Assembly (NCBI RefSeq): GCF_013822155.1
Contig: NZ_PNJW01000022.1
Location: 1-46,108 of the forward strand
DNA length: 46,108 nt
Direction of reading: 5' to 3'
Source: Flavobacterium sp.
GTDB lineage: Bacteria; Bacteroidota; Bacteroidia; Flavobacteriales; Flavobacteriaceae
Notes under the pieces: model-generated
What the model was told of the DNA's origin: nothing
The model's database searches: none
Seen by the model: only the letters and a program-made list of their open reading frames with translations
Program-made: the position numbers and the translations under genes
Shown here: positions 9,657 through 18,420 of the stretch, piece after piece
How the letters are laid out: each line of letters begins with the position of its first letter
Position numbering within the stretch: position 1 is the stretch's first letter

Positions 9657-9689
9657 CAAATTTACCTTTTCTAAAACCAAAGGTTTTAG
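9657..9689 (-). promoter_or_regulatory. Efflux operon promoter region with palindromic operator candidate
   Basis: Read on the minus strand, TAAATTTG (9664-9657) matches the Bacteroidota -7 consensus TAnnTTTG. Seven bases upstream of it is a perfect inverted repeat with 8-bp arms CTAAAACC / GGTTTTAG around a 3-bp centre (9671-9689). This would place a dimeric repressor between the -33 and -7 positions. No good -33 element was seen at the right distance; TTTG occurs but only about 13 bp from the -7. Confidence 0.5.
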
Positions 9690-9796
9690 GGTTAATTGTT
9701 ATTTAACAAATATTTAGTTAATTTTTAAAGTCTTATAAAGAGTGGGTTTTGTTTTTACTTAATCAAGTTTCTTAAAACAGAAAGTACCTAGTGCAG
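9690..9796. other. Non-coding stretch between divergent efflux and LRR genes
   Basis: The 9614-9920 gap (307 bp) separates two divergent genes. Apart from the efflux palindrome at its left end and the CGAT-type repeats at its right end, this central part is AT-rich and shows no open frame or hairpin with a T-run that I could support. Confidence 0.4.
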
Positions 9797-9892
9797 TTCG
9801 TCGATAATTGTAAGTAAAAACTACAAAAAAATAATAAAATATGCATTTCATCGATTAAATATGTATTATAACGATTAAAGTATCTATATTTA
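9797..9892 (+). promoter_or_regulatory. LRR gene promoter region with three CGAT-type repeats
   Basis: Three related elements precede the LRR gene: TTCGTCGATAA (9797-9807), TTCATCGATTAA (9847-9858) and AACGATTAAA (870-879 of the 9 kb block). The latter two share CGATTAAA starting exactly 20 bp apart (9852 and 9872), two helical turns. A weak -7 match, TATATTTA (9885-9892), follows. Direct repeats one face apart just upstream of a weak promoter suggest an activator site, but the factor is unknown. Confidence 0.4.
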
Positions 9893-9920
9893 CTTCGTCA
9901 AACCCAAATTTAATAAACTT

Positions 9921-10775
9921 ATGAAAACAATTACTACTACATTTTTTCTATTTTTCATTTCCTTTCTCGCTTTAGCAGAGGTTTCTGTTACGGAAAAAGA
10001 GGCTTTAGTAAAATTCTATCAGTCTACCAATGGTAATCAATGGAAAAAAACATGGGATTTAAAAGCTGCAACTTCTACTTGGTATGGTGTGAAAATAAAA
10101 GACAACAAAGTAGTTGGTCTTGAATTGCCAAACAACAACTTAAAAGGTCAAATTCCTGCAGAAATTTCTAATTTAAAATATTTAGAAACATTAGATTTAT
10201 TTAAAAATGATTTAAATGGAAGTTTGCCGGCATCAATAGGTGAATTACAAGCGTTGAAAACATTAAATGTTTCGTTCAATCGTTTAACCGGTTCAATTCC
10301 TGTTACGATAGGAAATGCAAAATCATTAAAAATAGTAGAATTATACATGAATTCTTTAACAGGTGGATTGCCAAATGAAATTGGAAATTTAGCTCAATTA
10401 GAAAACCTATCCTTATTTAACAATATGCTTGAAGGTGAATTACCTAAATCATTATTTGGATTAAAAAATCTGAAAGTTTTAATGTTAAACAGCAATAACT
10501 TCTCCGGTAAATTAAGCTATGAAGTTGAGAATTTAACAGCTCTTGAAAACTTAAGTTTATTTGAAAATAACTTTGTAGGACAAGTGCCTTTTGAGTTAGA
10601 GAATTTAAGCAATTTAAAAGAAATGAATATTTCCTATAACAAATTCAATGGATTAATATCGTATGCATTAGCTAAAAAAGATACTTTCCAAATGACGATG
10701 TTAAACGAAAAAGGATTAGCGGTTCGTTTACCGTTGATTACTGACAATACTGGAGTAGTAGGTACTCCGGATTAA
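9921..10775 (+). CDS. Secreted leucine-rich repeat protein, plant-type LRRs
   Basis: A 284-residue protein with a signal peptide (MKTITTTFFLFFISFLALA, then E). After a cap region with WYGVKI, it carries about eight tandem 24-residue leucine-rich repeats of the LxxLxxLxLxxNxLxGxIPxxI form (about residues 60-255), the pattern best known from plant receptor kinases and also found in Bacteroidota surface proteins. There is no visible type IX secretion C-terminal domain, no lipobox and no enzymatic domain. A secreted or cell-surface binding role is likely, for carbohydrate, protein or self-adhesion; the ligand is unknown. It stands alone, with its own promoter region and a terminator directly downstream. 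Confidence 0.85.
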   Translation: MKTITTTFFLFFISFLALAEVSVTEKEALVKFYQSTNGNQWKKTWDLKAATSTWYGVKIKDNKVVGLELPNNNLKGQIPAEISNLKYLETLDLFKNDLNGSLPASIGELQALKTLNVSFNRLTGSIPVTIGNAKSLKIVELYMNSLTGGLPNEIGNLAQLENLSLFNNMLEGELPKSLFGLKNLKVLMLNSNNFSGKLSYEVENLTALENLSLFENNFVGQVPFELENLSNLKEMNISYNKFNGLISYALAKKDTFQMTMLNEKGLAVRLPLITDNTGVVGTPD

Positions 10776-10800
10776 TTTCCAATACAAATACCAACAACCC

Positions 10801-10838
10801 AAAAAAACTTACTTTCCCCAAATTGTGAGTTTTTTTTT
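10801..10838 (+). terminator. Rho-independent terminator after the LRR gene
   Basis: AAAAAAACTTAC (10801-10812) pairs with GTGAGTTTTTTT (10825-10836) with one G.T wobble around a 12-nt loop, and runs into a T tract. It lies 26 bp after the LRR stop codon. Confidence 0.75.
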
Positions 10839-10908
10839 ATTGGTTTAAATTGTAGTTTAAGATTCTATACTATAAAAGTTTCCCGTATCAACTGATACTT
10901 TTTTTAAA

Positions 10909-10946
10909 GCCACACATTACACAAATTTATTTATGTAATGTATGGC
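10909..10946 (-). terminator. Hairpin at the 3' end of the galactan operon
   Basis: On the minus-strand transcript GCCATACATTAC (10946-10935) pairs with GTAATGTGTGGC (10920-10909), giving 12 pairs including one G.U. The plus-strand reading has a mismatch at that place, which favours a role in the minus-strand RNA. It sits 47 bp after the symporter stop. No U tract follows directly, so it may be a 3'-end stabilising hairpin rather than an intrinsic terminator. Confidence 0.45.
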
Positions 10947-10992
10947 AAATAGATTTAAGCACTAACAAAACTTTTGTATTCAAGCTTTAGGT

Positions 10993-12657
10993 TTATTTCC
11001 AAAAGAATGCATACAAGAATACTAAAACAATCATGATGGCAAAGGCACTGATGTTAAAGGTAGAACTTGTTTTAAAGGTTTCTCTGCGTAATTCAAATCC
11101 TTTGGCATCATCAACGCCTTTATTTTGATTCCAGCTTATTAAAGCAATAATAGCCATGGTTAGTAAAGTGGTATACCCCATTTGATCCAAGAAAGGGACA
11201 CTAGGGAAAATATTTTCCAACGCAGAACCTTCAGCCCAACCTTTCGGCCCAACTTTAAAGAACATTGCAATCGGTATGGAAACTAAAGCACCCCAAATAG
11301 CAGCTTTATTAGTCGTTTTTTTCCAGAATAGCCCTAATAGAAAGATGGCTAATATGCCCGGACTCACTACGCCGGTATATTCCTGTATAAACTGAAACGC
11401 TTGGTTAATTCCGCCTAACAACGGGGCAACGATTGCTCCTATCAATAAAGCAACGGCAGAAGTTATTCGGCCTACACGAACAGTTGTTTTATCATCTGAA
11501 TTTTTATTGATGTATTGTTTGTAAATATCCATCGTAAAAATCGTTGAAGTTGAATTTAACATGGAGGCTAAAGAAGAAACAATTGCAGCAGTCAAAGCCA
11601 CAAAAGCTAATCCTTTCAGACCGGAAGGTAAAAACTGAATCAACCACGGATAGGCTTTGTCTGCAGCGGCATCACTCGGAATATTGATTAAACCATCTGC
11701 TCCTAATCGGGCTAACATTTCCGGATCATTTACAATCACAAAGGCTGCAATTCCCGGAATTACCACGATAAATGGAATTAATAATTTCAAAAAGGCAGCT
11801 AATAATATCCCTTTTTGAGCTTCTTTTAATGATTTAGCAGCCAAAGCTCGTTGGATAATATATTGGTTAAAACCCCAATAATATAAATTAGCTACCCACA
11901 TTCCTCCTATTAAAACCCCAATACCCGGTAAATTTAGATATTCCGGATTGGACTCATCTAAAATCATCGAGAATTTGGTAGGAGCTTTATCATAAATGAT
12001 TCCCAATCCTTCCATCATTCCTTGACCGTCTGAAACAGTATTTAAAGCTAGGTAAGTGGTTGCTAATCCACCAAAAATTAAAAACACTACTTGAATGGCA
12101 TCAGTCCAGGCAATGGAAGCCAAACCGCCATAAATGGAATAAGCTGCGGCAAAAAGGGATAAACCGATGATTGCCCACATCATATCGACACCCATTATCG
12201 TATTCATTGCTAAGGCTCCCAAATATAATACGGATGTGATGTTGACAAAAACATATAAAGCGACCCAAAAAACAGCCAAAATAGTTTTTAAATTAGTAGA
12301 AAACCGTTTTTCTACAAACTCCGGAATGGTATAAATTCCTTTTTCTATAAAAATGGGTAAAAAATATTTCCCTACAATGATTAAGGTTATAGCGGCCATC
12401 CACTCATAAGAAGAAATGGCAAGACCTACTGCAAATCCTGAACCCGACATGCCTATAAATTGTTCCGCAGAAATATTGGCAGCAATTAACGAAGTTCCAA
12501 TAGCCCACCAAGGCAGCGATTTACTGGCTAAAAAATAATCTTCTGCATTTTTTTGATGCCCTTTTTTGCTTCGGGACATGTACAATCCTACACCCAAAAT
12601 TAAAAGTGCGTAAGCAATAAAAATGACATAGTCTAAGGTAACAAAACCTGTATTCAT
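10993..12657 (-). CDS. SSS-family sodium/sugar symporter (SGLT-like, probably galactose)
   Basis: A 554-residue inner-membrane protein with about 14 hydrophobic helices. Family hallmarks include YFLASKSLPWWAIGTSLIAA near the N-terminus, GLASIAWTDAIQVVFL (the conserved SSS Q/D segment) and the YYWGFNQYIIQRALAAKS segment. The pattern fits the SGLT/vSGLT branch, which moves galactose or glucose with sodium. It is the last gene of the galactan operon, 16 bp after galT, and is the only transporter in the locus, so free galactose is the probable substrate. The exact sugar is inferred from context. Confidence 0.9.
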   Translation of the reverse strand: MNTGFVTLDYVIFIAYALLILGVGLYMSRSKKGHQKNAEDYFLASKSLPWWAIGTSLIAANISAEQFIGMSGSGFAVGLAISSYEWMAAITLIIVGKYFLPIFIEKGIYTIPEFVEKRFSTNLKTILAVFWVALYVFVNITSVLYLGALAMNTIMGVDMMWAIIGLSLFAAAYSIYGGLASIAWTDAIQVVFLIFGGLATTYLALNTVSDGQGMMEGLGIIYDKAPTKFSMILDESNPEYLNLPGIGVLIGGMWVANLYYWGFNQYIIQRALAAKSLKEAQKGILLAAFLKLLIPFIVVIPGIAAFVIVNDPEMLARLGADGLINIPSDAAADKAYPWLIQFLPSGLKGLAFVALTAAIVSSLASMLNSTSTIFTMDIYKQYINKNSDDKTTVRVGRITSAVALLIGAIVAPLLGGINQAFQFIQEYTGVVSPGILAIFLLGLFWKKTTNKAAIWGALVSIPIAMFFKVGPKGWAEGSALENIFPSVPFLDQMGYTTLLTMAIIALISWNQNKGVDDAKGFELRRETFKTSSTFNISAFAIMIVLVFLYAFFWK

Positions 12658-12673
12658 AGGAAATGGATTAGTG

Positions 12674-13726
12674 TTATTGTTTTAATTTATAATGCAAGGT
12701 AGGCAAGTCTCTCAAAATGGCGGCACTTTTTTCAGGCGAAATATCACGTTGGGCTTCACCCATCATTTCATAGCCCACCATGAATTTTTTAACGGTGGCA
12801 CTTCGCAACAAAGGCGGATAAAAATGCATGTGAAAATGCCATTCCGGATGAGCTGTTCGGTCTGTTGGAGCTTGATGAATTCCGGAAGAATAGGGGAAGG
12901 AGGTTTCAAAAAGATTATCATATTTAACCGTAATTCCTTTTATTATTTCAGCAAAAGAAACTGTCTCCTCTTTGGTCATCCCAATGATACTCCCAAAATG
13001 TCGTTTGCTGATAATCATGGTTTCATAAGGCCAAATCGCCCAAAAGGGTACGACTACTGCAAAATGTTCATTTTCTATTACGATTCTTTCTTTCAATTTT
13101 AATTCTTCTTCTAAATAGTCTTTCAACAAACTTTTTTTGTTGGCATCAAAGTATTTCTGCAAACTTTTTTGTGTTTTTTCTATTTGGGTGGGTAAGGAGG
13201 ATTGTGCCCAAATTTGTCCATGCGGATGTGGATTACTACAGCCCATCACAGCACCTTTGTTTTCAAAAATTTGTACATAATTGATAAAATCATGATTGCC
13301 CAATTCAAGATATTGCTCTTTCCAAGTTTGAATCACTTTTGTAATATCAGTCACTTCCATTTCAGGAATGGTCAAATTATGTTGGGGTGAAAAACAAACC
13401 ACTTTATTGATACCTCTTTCGGGTTTCAGTTGAAATAAGGATGATTTAGAAGGGTTTTCATTAAAAACTTCTTCTTGTAACAAGGCGGCAAAATCATTTT
13501 CAAACACAAAGCAATCCGTATAATGAGGGTTCTTGGTTCCGTTTGAACGTTCATTTCCCGGGCACAAATAACAATTGGGGTCATAGGCCGGTAATTCTTC
13601 CGAATGACTTTTTTCTTTTTGTCCTTGCCAAGGTCTTTTTGTGCGGTGTGGCGATACCAAAACCCATTCTTCTGTCAAAGGGTTGAACCGACGGTGGGGA
13701 TGTTCGTTTGTATTGAAAGTTTGCAT
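12674..13726 (-). CDS. galT: Galactose-1-phosphate uridylyltransferase
   Basis: A 350-residue protein, the expected length. It has the N-terminal HRRFNPLTEEWVLVSPHRTK block, the zinc-binding pair CYLC (C52 and C55) and the catalytic SNPHPHGQIW with nucleophilic H169 in the HPH triad. It transfers UMP from UDP-glucose to galactose-1-phosphate in the Leloir pathway in the cytosol. It lies between galK (57 bp upstream) and the symporter gene (16 bp downstream). The epimerase galE needed to regenerate UDP-glucose is not in the window and must be elsewhere. Confidence 0.97.
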   Translation of the reverse strand: MQTFNTNEHPHRRFNPLTEEWVLVSPHRTKRPWQGQKEKSHSEELPAYDPNCYLCPGNERSNGTKNPHYTDCFVFENDFAALLQEEVFNENPSKSSLFQLKPERGINKVVCFSPQHNLTIPEMEVTDITKVIQTWKEQYLELGNHDFINYVQIFENKGAVMGCSNPHPHGQIWAQSSLPTQIEKTQKSLQKYFDANKKSLLKDYLEEELKLKERIVIENEHFAVVVPFWAIWPYETMIISKRHFGSIIGMTKEETVSFAEIIKGITVKYDNLFETSFPYSSGIHQAPTDRTAHPEWHFHMHFYPPLLRSATVKKFMVGYEMMGEAQRDISPEKSAAILRDLPTLHYKLKQ

Positions 13727-13783
13727 AGTATGGTGTTCAAGAAATCAATAAAAAGGTTACCAATTTATAGACGGCTCTATTAT

Positions 13784-14947
13784 TTATACGTTAGTTGTTC
13801 CTTTTGAAATTTTTATTTTATAAGCAGAAAGTGTAAGGCCAAATTCTTTTAAATAAGCTTCTGAAATTTTAGTAATTAAGGCATCTTCTGTTCCTTTTTC
13901 TACTAAATTAAGGGAACAACCGCCAAATCCGCCACCCATCATTCTGGCACCTAAAACCGATTTTTCATGGCGTACCGACGCAACTAAAAAATCAATTTCT
14001 TCACAACTGACCTCATATTCTTTAGATAATCCATCGTGGGTTTCATACATCAATTGACCCAATTTTTCGAAATCATTTTTATCTAAAGCTGCAACCGCTT
14101 CATTCACTCGTCTAATTTCGTTTACTACAAAATGACAGCGTTTAAAGAGAATTTCACCTAACGCATCCCTCAGTTTTTCCAGTTGATTTTCAGTACAATC
14201 TCTAAAACTTTTAACCAATGGAAATTGATTTTTAATGATAGCTAAACCTTCTTCCACTTCTTGTCTTCGGGTATTATAGCCGGAGGTGAGATGGGTATGT
14301 TTAACATTGCTGTCCAATAAAAGTAGTGAATATTTTTTAAAATCTGCCTTGTGGTATTCATAGTCTAAGGTTGTACAGTCTAATTTGATGACCTTGTTTT
14401 TCTTGCCAAAAACACTTGCAAATTGATCCATAATGCCACATTTCACGCCAACAAAGGTGTGCTCTGACTTTTGGCCTATTTTAGCCAAATCTTCTTTTGT
14501 TAAATGGAAAGAGAATAGTTTGTTTAAGGCATAGCCAAATCCGCATTCTAATGCAGCGGAAGAGGATAGTCCGGCTCCCATTGGGATAGTGCTGCTGAAT
14601 ACGATAGTAAAACCTTCTAAAGGCAAACCACGTTCTTTCAATTGTTGTAAGACACCTAGAATATAATTAACCCACATTTTGTCAATAGGTTTCAAATCGT
14701 CTTTCCAATTGAATTTATAAGACTCGTTTAAATCTTTAGCAACAAGAGTACATTCGTCAGAATTTGATTTGGAAACAGCAAAACAAATGTATTTGTTGAT
14801 GGCTGCTGGTAAGACAAATCCATCATTATAATCAACATGCTCACCAATAATATTGATTCTTCCCGGCGACAGAAACAAGGCTTCGGGCTCGTGTTGAAAA
14901 ATGGTTTTAAAATGTTCCGAAGTCGAGGCAATTAATTTTTTTTTCAT
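13784..14947 (-). CDS. galK: Galactokinase
   Basis: A 387-residue GHMP kinase. It has the galactose-binding signature GRINIIGEHVDYNDG (R30, E36, D39), the ATP-binding loop MGAGLSSSAALE (about 123-134), catalytic base D174 in GIMDQFAS, and the C-terminal GHMP motif GARMMGGGFGGCS. It phosphorylates alpha-D-galactose at C1, feeding galT. The gene follows the beta-galactosidase gene by 20 bp, so hydrolysis and phosphorylation are cotranscribed. Confidence 0.97.
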   Translation of the reverse strand: MKKKLIASTSEHFKTIFQHEPEALFLSPGRINIIGEHVDYNDGFVLPAAINKYICFAVSKSNSDECTLVAKDLNESYKFNWKDDLKPIDKMWVNYILGVLQQLKERGLPLEGFTIVFSSTIPMGAGLSSSAALECGFGYALNKLFSFHLTKEDLAKIGQKSEHTFVGVKCGIMDQFASVFGKKNKVIKLDCTTLDYEYHKADFKKYSLLLLDSNVKHTHLTSGYNTRRQEVEEGLAIIKNQFPLVKSFRDCTENQLEKLRDALGEILFKRCHFVVNEIRRVNEAVAALDKNDFEKLGQLMYETHDGLSKEYEVSCEEIDFLVASVRHEKSVLGARMMGGGFGGCSLNLVEKGTEDALITKISEAYLKEFGLTLSAYKIKISKGTTNV

Positions 14948-14967
14948 TTTGTTGCAAGAGATTTCAT

Positions 14968-17400
14968 TTAGGATTTTACTATGTTTAGCGTCGCTGAAGC
15001 AGCTTGTAACCCGTTTGATTTGGCTTCAAATTTTACAGTTCCTACTGTTTTTCCGGCTTGAATAATTACTTGGCATTTCCCGTTGAAAGCACTTCTTTGC
15101 CAAGCACCTTCCCGGCATTTATCCGGCTCATGTGAACTGGGATCACCATTGCCAACACCAATTATTTTAGCATCGCCTGAGATATAAAATTTAACCATGT
15201 TGTCTGCATAAGGAACCTCGCGTCCTTTTTCATCCGTAATCGAAATGTTGAATACGGTTGCATCTTTTCCATCTGCCGTTAAAATGGTTTTATCAGGTGA
15301 AAGCACCACAGCATAAGCATTTCCGGTGGTTTCAACTTTTGTGGTTATTTTTTTTCCTTTTTTATAACCCACAGCTTCTAAAGTGCCGGGCTCATAGGTC
15401 ACTTGCCATTCTAAATGACTGTTTCGGGGCATTGTTTTTTTACCCAAACTTTTGCCGTTCAAAAAGAGTTCTACGTCATCGGCATTTGAATTTACCCAAA
15501 CATCAATTGGTTTCCCCACTTTTTCAGGCCAATTCCAATGGGGTGAAATGTGTAATACATCTTTTGTTGACCACCAACTTTGGTAATAATAATAGATGTT
15601 TTTTGGAAAACCACAGACATCTAAAATTCCAAAATGCGAACTGATATTTGGCCATTTATAGGGAGTTGGTTCGCCACGATAATCAAATCCTGTCCATACA
15701 AATCCACCTAGCCAATACTTGTTTTCGGCAGCTAATTTCCACCAGGTTTCTGCCTTGCTTGCCCACCACGGATGGGTGATGTCCTGATCAGGCACATAAG
15801 CTCTAATTTCATCTTTTTCATAGATGCCTCGGGTAGTAACAGTGCTCCCCATTTCAGTTCCCAGCAAGGGTTGATTGGGGTGATCACGGTGATAATCCGC
15901 AACGGCATATTCACGATAATTGAATCCACGAATGGGAATGACCTCGTTTACACCTTTAAAATCATTGGCCATATCTGCAGCGTAAGTGCTCGTTCTTGTG
16001 GGGTCTAAATCTTCTTGAATGGCTAAAAGTGTTTGGGCTATCTTTTTGCCATAATCGTTTCCTTGAATATTTTGTTCTTCATTTCCAATGGACCATAAAA
16101 AGACCGACGGATGATTTCTGTCGCGTTTGAGTAGGCGTTTGAATTGGTCAATATATTCCGGACTGCTGTTTAATAAACGTTGTTCATCAACCACTAACAT
16201 TCCTAAACTGTCACAGGCTTCTAAAAGCTCCGGAGTTGGGGCATTATGACTGGTTCGGTAGGCATTGGAACCCATTTCCTTTAATAATTTTATGCGGTAA
16301 TACTGCATATAATCCGGTAAGGCACTTCCAATTCCGGCATGGTCCTGATGGTTATTGGTGCCTTGAATTTTTAAAGGGTTACCATTGAGAAAAAAACCTT
16401 CTTTTGCATCAAATTTTACAGTTTTTATTCCGAAACGCGTTTTAGTTTGATGTGCTATTTGGTTGTTTGATTGAACGACGGAAATTACTTTATACAAATA
16501 AGGGTCTTCTAATGACCAAAGGCGGACATTGTTTAAATTTATTTTCTGTTTTACCGTAATGTCTTTATAGGTTCCTAACGTGATTTTTTGTTCTGCTGTT
16601 TTGGCTAAAACTTTCCCGTTTCTATCCGTAATATAGGCGTAAACCAAACCACCGGTAGTTTTTAAATGATTATTTTGAACAGTGGTTTCAATAGTGACAA
16701 TGGCATTTTTGCCCTTTATTTCTGAATGTACAAAAACACCATCCTGCGGAATGAAAATTTTATCGGTAATGTTCAACCAAACGTGTCTGTAAATGCCGGC
16801 ACCTTCATAAAACCAACCTTCATATTGCGTGGCATCCACACGAACGACAAGTACATTGTCGCCTTCAAAATGAATATAATTGGAAACATCATACGAATTA
16901 CCAACGTAACCGCTAAAATTGGTGCCAACATAAAATCCGTTTAACCAAATTTCAGCATTTCTGTAAATCCCATCAAATTGAATCTCAAAACGTTTATTAC
17001 TTTTCGCTTTGTCTACCGTAAAATGTTTTCTATACCATCCAATGCTGGTTTCCGGATAAGCACCCCCTACAGGTTTGTAGCCATGACTGTCCATTTCAAC
17101 TTGTTCAGATTTTACAAAGGGTAATTCCACCACCCAATCGTGTGGAACATTGACTTTTGTCCAAGCGGTATCTACAAATTTTGGATTGACAATGGTAGTG
17201 GCAAAAACGTTTGATTTGTGAAGTAAAGCGGTTTTGCTGTAATCAAAATCTTTTTCAGGATTGGCCGCATGACCAAAATGGAACTTCCAATCCTCATCTA
17301 AACTTATTTTTTCTTGTGCGGTTGTAGGGATAAAATTTAGAAATAGACAAGAAATCAGTATGGTAAATTTTCCGAATGTAGGAGATAAAATGTATCGCAT
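14968..17400 (-). CDS. Glycoside hydrolase family 2 beta-galactosidase, exported
   Basis: A protein of about 810 residues starting with a signal peptide (MRYILSPTFGKF... ending TTAQ). It has the GH2 layout: jelly-roll sugar-binding domain (about 30-220), Ig-like domain, TIM barrel (about 330-620), then C-terminal Ig-like/DUF4982-type domains. The acid/base is E441 (WSIGNEE) and the nucleophile E516 (LLGTEMG). TSHNAPTPELLEACDSLGML is the GH2 barrel signature. The frame allows a start 24 bp upstream (17424) overlapping the GH53 gene, but ATG at 17400 lies 4 bp after that gene's stop and directly begins a signal peptide, so it is preferred. The enzyme likely releases galactose from galacto-oligosaccharides in the periplasm. 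Confidence 0.92.
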   Translation of the reverse strand: MRYILSPTFGKFTILISCLFLNFIPTTAQEKISLDEDWKFHFGHAANPEKDFDYSKTALLHKSNVFATTIVNPKFVDTAWTKVNVPHDWVVELPFVKSEQVEMDSHGYKPVGGAYPETSIGWYRKHFTVDKAKSNKRFEIQFDGIYRNAEIWLNGFYVGTNFSGYVGNSYDVSNYIHFEGDNVLVVRVDATQYEGWFYEGAGIYRHVWLNITDKIFIPQDGVFVHSEIKGKNAIVTIETTVQNNHLKTTGGLVYAYITDRNGKVLAKTAEQKITLGTYKDITVKQKINLNNVRLWSLEDPYLYKVISVVQSNNQIAHQTKTRFGIKTVKFDAKEGFFLNGNPLKIQGTNNHQDHAGIGSALPDYMQYYRIKLLKEMGSNAYRTSHNAPTPELLEACDSLGMLVVDEQRLLNSSPEYIDQFKRLLKRDRNHPSVFLWSIGNEEQNIQGNDYGKKIAQTLLAIQEDLDPTRTSTYAADMANDFKGVNEVIPIRGFNYREYAVADYHRDHPNQPLLGTEMGSTVTTRGIYEKDEIRAYVPDQDITHPWWASKAETWWKLAAENKYWLGGFVWTGFDYRGEPTPYKWPNISSHFGILDVCGFPKNIYYYYQSWWSTKDVLHISPHWNWPEKVGKPIDVWVNSNADDVELFLNGKSLGKKTMPRNSHLEWQVTYEPGTLEAVGYKKGKKITTKVETTGNAYAVVLSPDKTILTADGKDATVFNISITDEKGREVPYADNMVKFYISGDAKIIGVGNGDPSSHEPDKCREGAWQRSAFNGKCQVIIQAGKTVGTVKFEAKSNGLQAASATLNIVKS

Positions 17401-17404
17401 ATGT

Positions 17405-18418
17405 TTAATTTTCTTTAAAGGCATCCAATGCCGGAGAAGGTTTCCCGTCCGCTAACCACGCACTTAAACTATAATGACTCCAACTTTTTTCACCTTGTGG
17501 CTCCCAATACAAGACACCTAAACCTTTGTTGTTGGGAACATTTTTGACCGCCTTGATAGTGGCTTCTAATAATTCTTTGGTGTTTTGCACTTTGTCATAT
17601 TCACCGCCAACTTCAACGACCATCACTTCTTTGTTGTAACGGTTGACCATATCCTTTAAGTTGAATGCTAAATTGGCTATGGTTTCGGTGTAGTCTTTTT
17701 TTACCCAAAACGGATAATAGGAAAGACCAATCACATCATATTTTACGTTTTGAGCGGTTGCATTGTCAAAAAATGTTCTGAATTTTGCATTGTTATCGCC
17801 CTCGTCTAGGTGTACAATCACTTTAATTGATTTGTCAACGGCTTTTACGGCATCGTACCCTTTGTTTAGCAAAATACCCAACTGTTTCCAATTGTCAGTG
17901 CTTCCGTCAGGCCAAAGCATGCCTCCGGGAATTTCGTTACCTACTTGAACCCACTCGGTTTTTACTTTTGCTTTTTTTAAAGCGGTCATCACCTCAAACG
18001 TATGGTTATAAACTGCTTGGGCTAATTGATCAAAAGGTAACTTGGCCCAAGCTGCCGGTTTGTTTTGTTTGGCAGGGTCAGCCCAGGAATCGCTGTAATG
18101 AAAATCAATCATAATGCGAAATCCCATTTTTTGAGCCCGTAACGCAAAGGCTACTGTCTCATCTTTGCTGCAATGTCCACTGGCTTTGTCATCATTAGGA
18201 TTGACAAAAACCCGAAGTCGAACGGTATTCATGCCGCGGTCTTTCAACAATTGTAAACAATCTTTTTTGGAACCGTCAGCATCATAAAATTGATAACCGG
18301 TAGCTTCCATTTGGGGTAACCAACTTACATCAGCTCCTTTTGAAAAGGCTTGTCCGAAATGTAGGGTGGAATGAAAAACAATAAAAAATAAGGGCAGAAA
18401 ATAAAAGATCTTTTTCAT
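17405..18418 (-). CDS. Arabinogalactan endo-beta-1,4-galactanase, GH53 (signal-peptide type)
   Basis: A 337-residue protein with a signal peptide (cleavage near HFGQA). It is almost entirely one GH53 domain: GADVSWLPQMEATGYQFYD at the start, FHYSDSWADPAKQNKPAAW, acid/base E162 in QVGNEIPGGMLWP, and nucleophile E269 in VMVVEVGGEYD. GH53 enzymes cut internal beta-1,4-galactan bonds in type I arabinogalactan and pectic side chains. It is the second of two adjacent GH53 genes and is separated from the first by only 2 bp. It lacks a lipobox, so it is probably periplasmic or released, unlike its neighbour. Confidence 0.93.
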   Translation of the reverse strand: MKKIFYFLPLFFIVFHSTLHFGQAFSKGADVSWLPQMEATGYQFYDADGSKKDCLQLLKDRGMNTVRLRVFVNPNDDKASGHCSKDETVAFALRAQKMGFRIMIDFHYSDSWADPAKQNKPAAWAKLPFDQLAQAVYNHTFEVMTALKKAKVKTEWVQVGNEIPGGMLWPDGSTDNWKQLGILLNKGYDAVKAVDKSIKVIVHLDEGDNNAKFRTFFDNATAQNVKYDVIGLSYYPFWVKKDYTETIANLAFNLKDMVNRYNKEVMVVEVGGEYDKVQNTKELLEATIKAVKNVPNNKGLGVLYWEPQGEKSWSHYSLSAWLADGKPSPALDAFKEN

Positions 18419-18420
18419 GA

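Noticed and set aside
12692..13102. 136-codon plus-strand open frame
   Set aside because: It is antisense to galT, whose catalytic motifs are intact; no recognisable domain.
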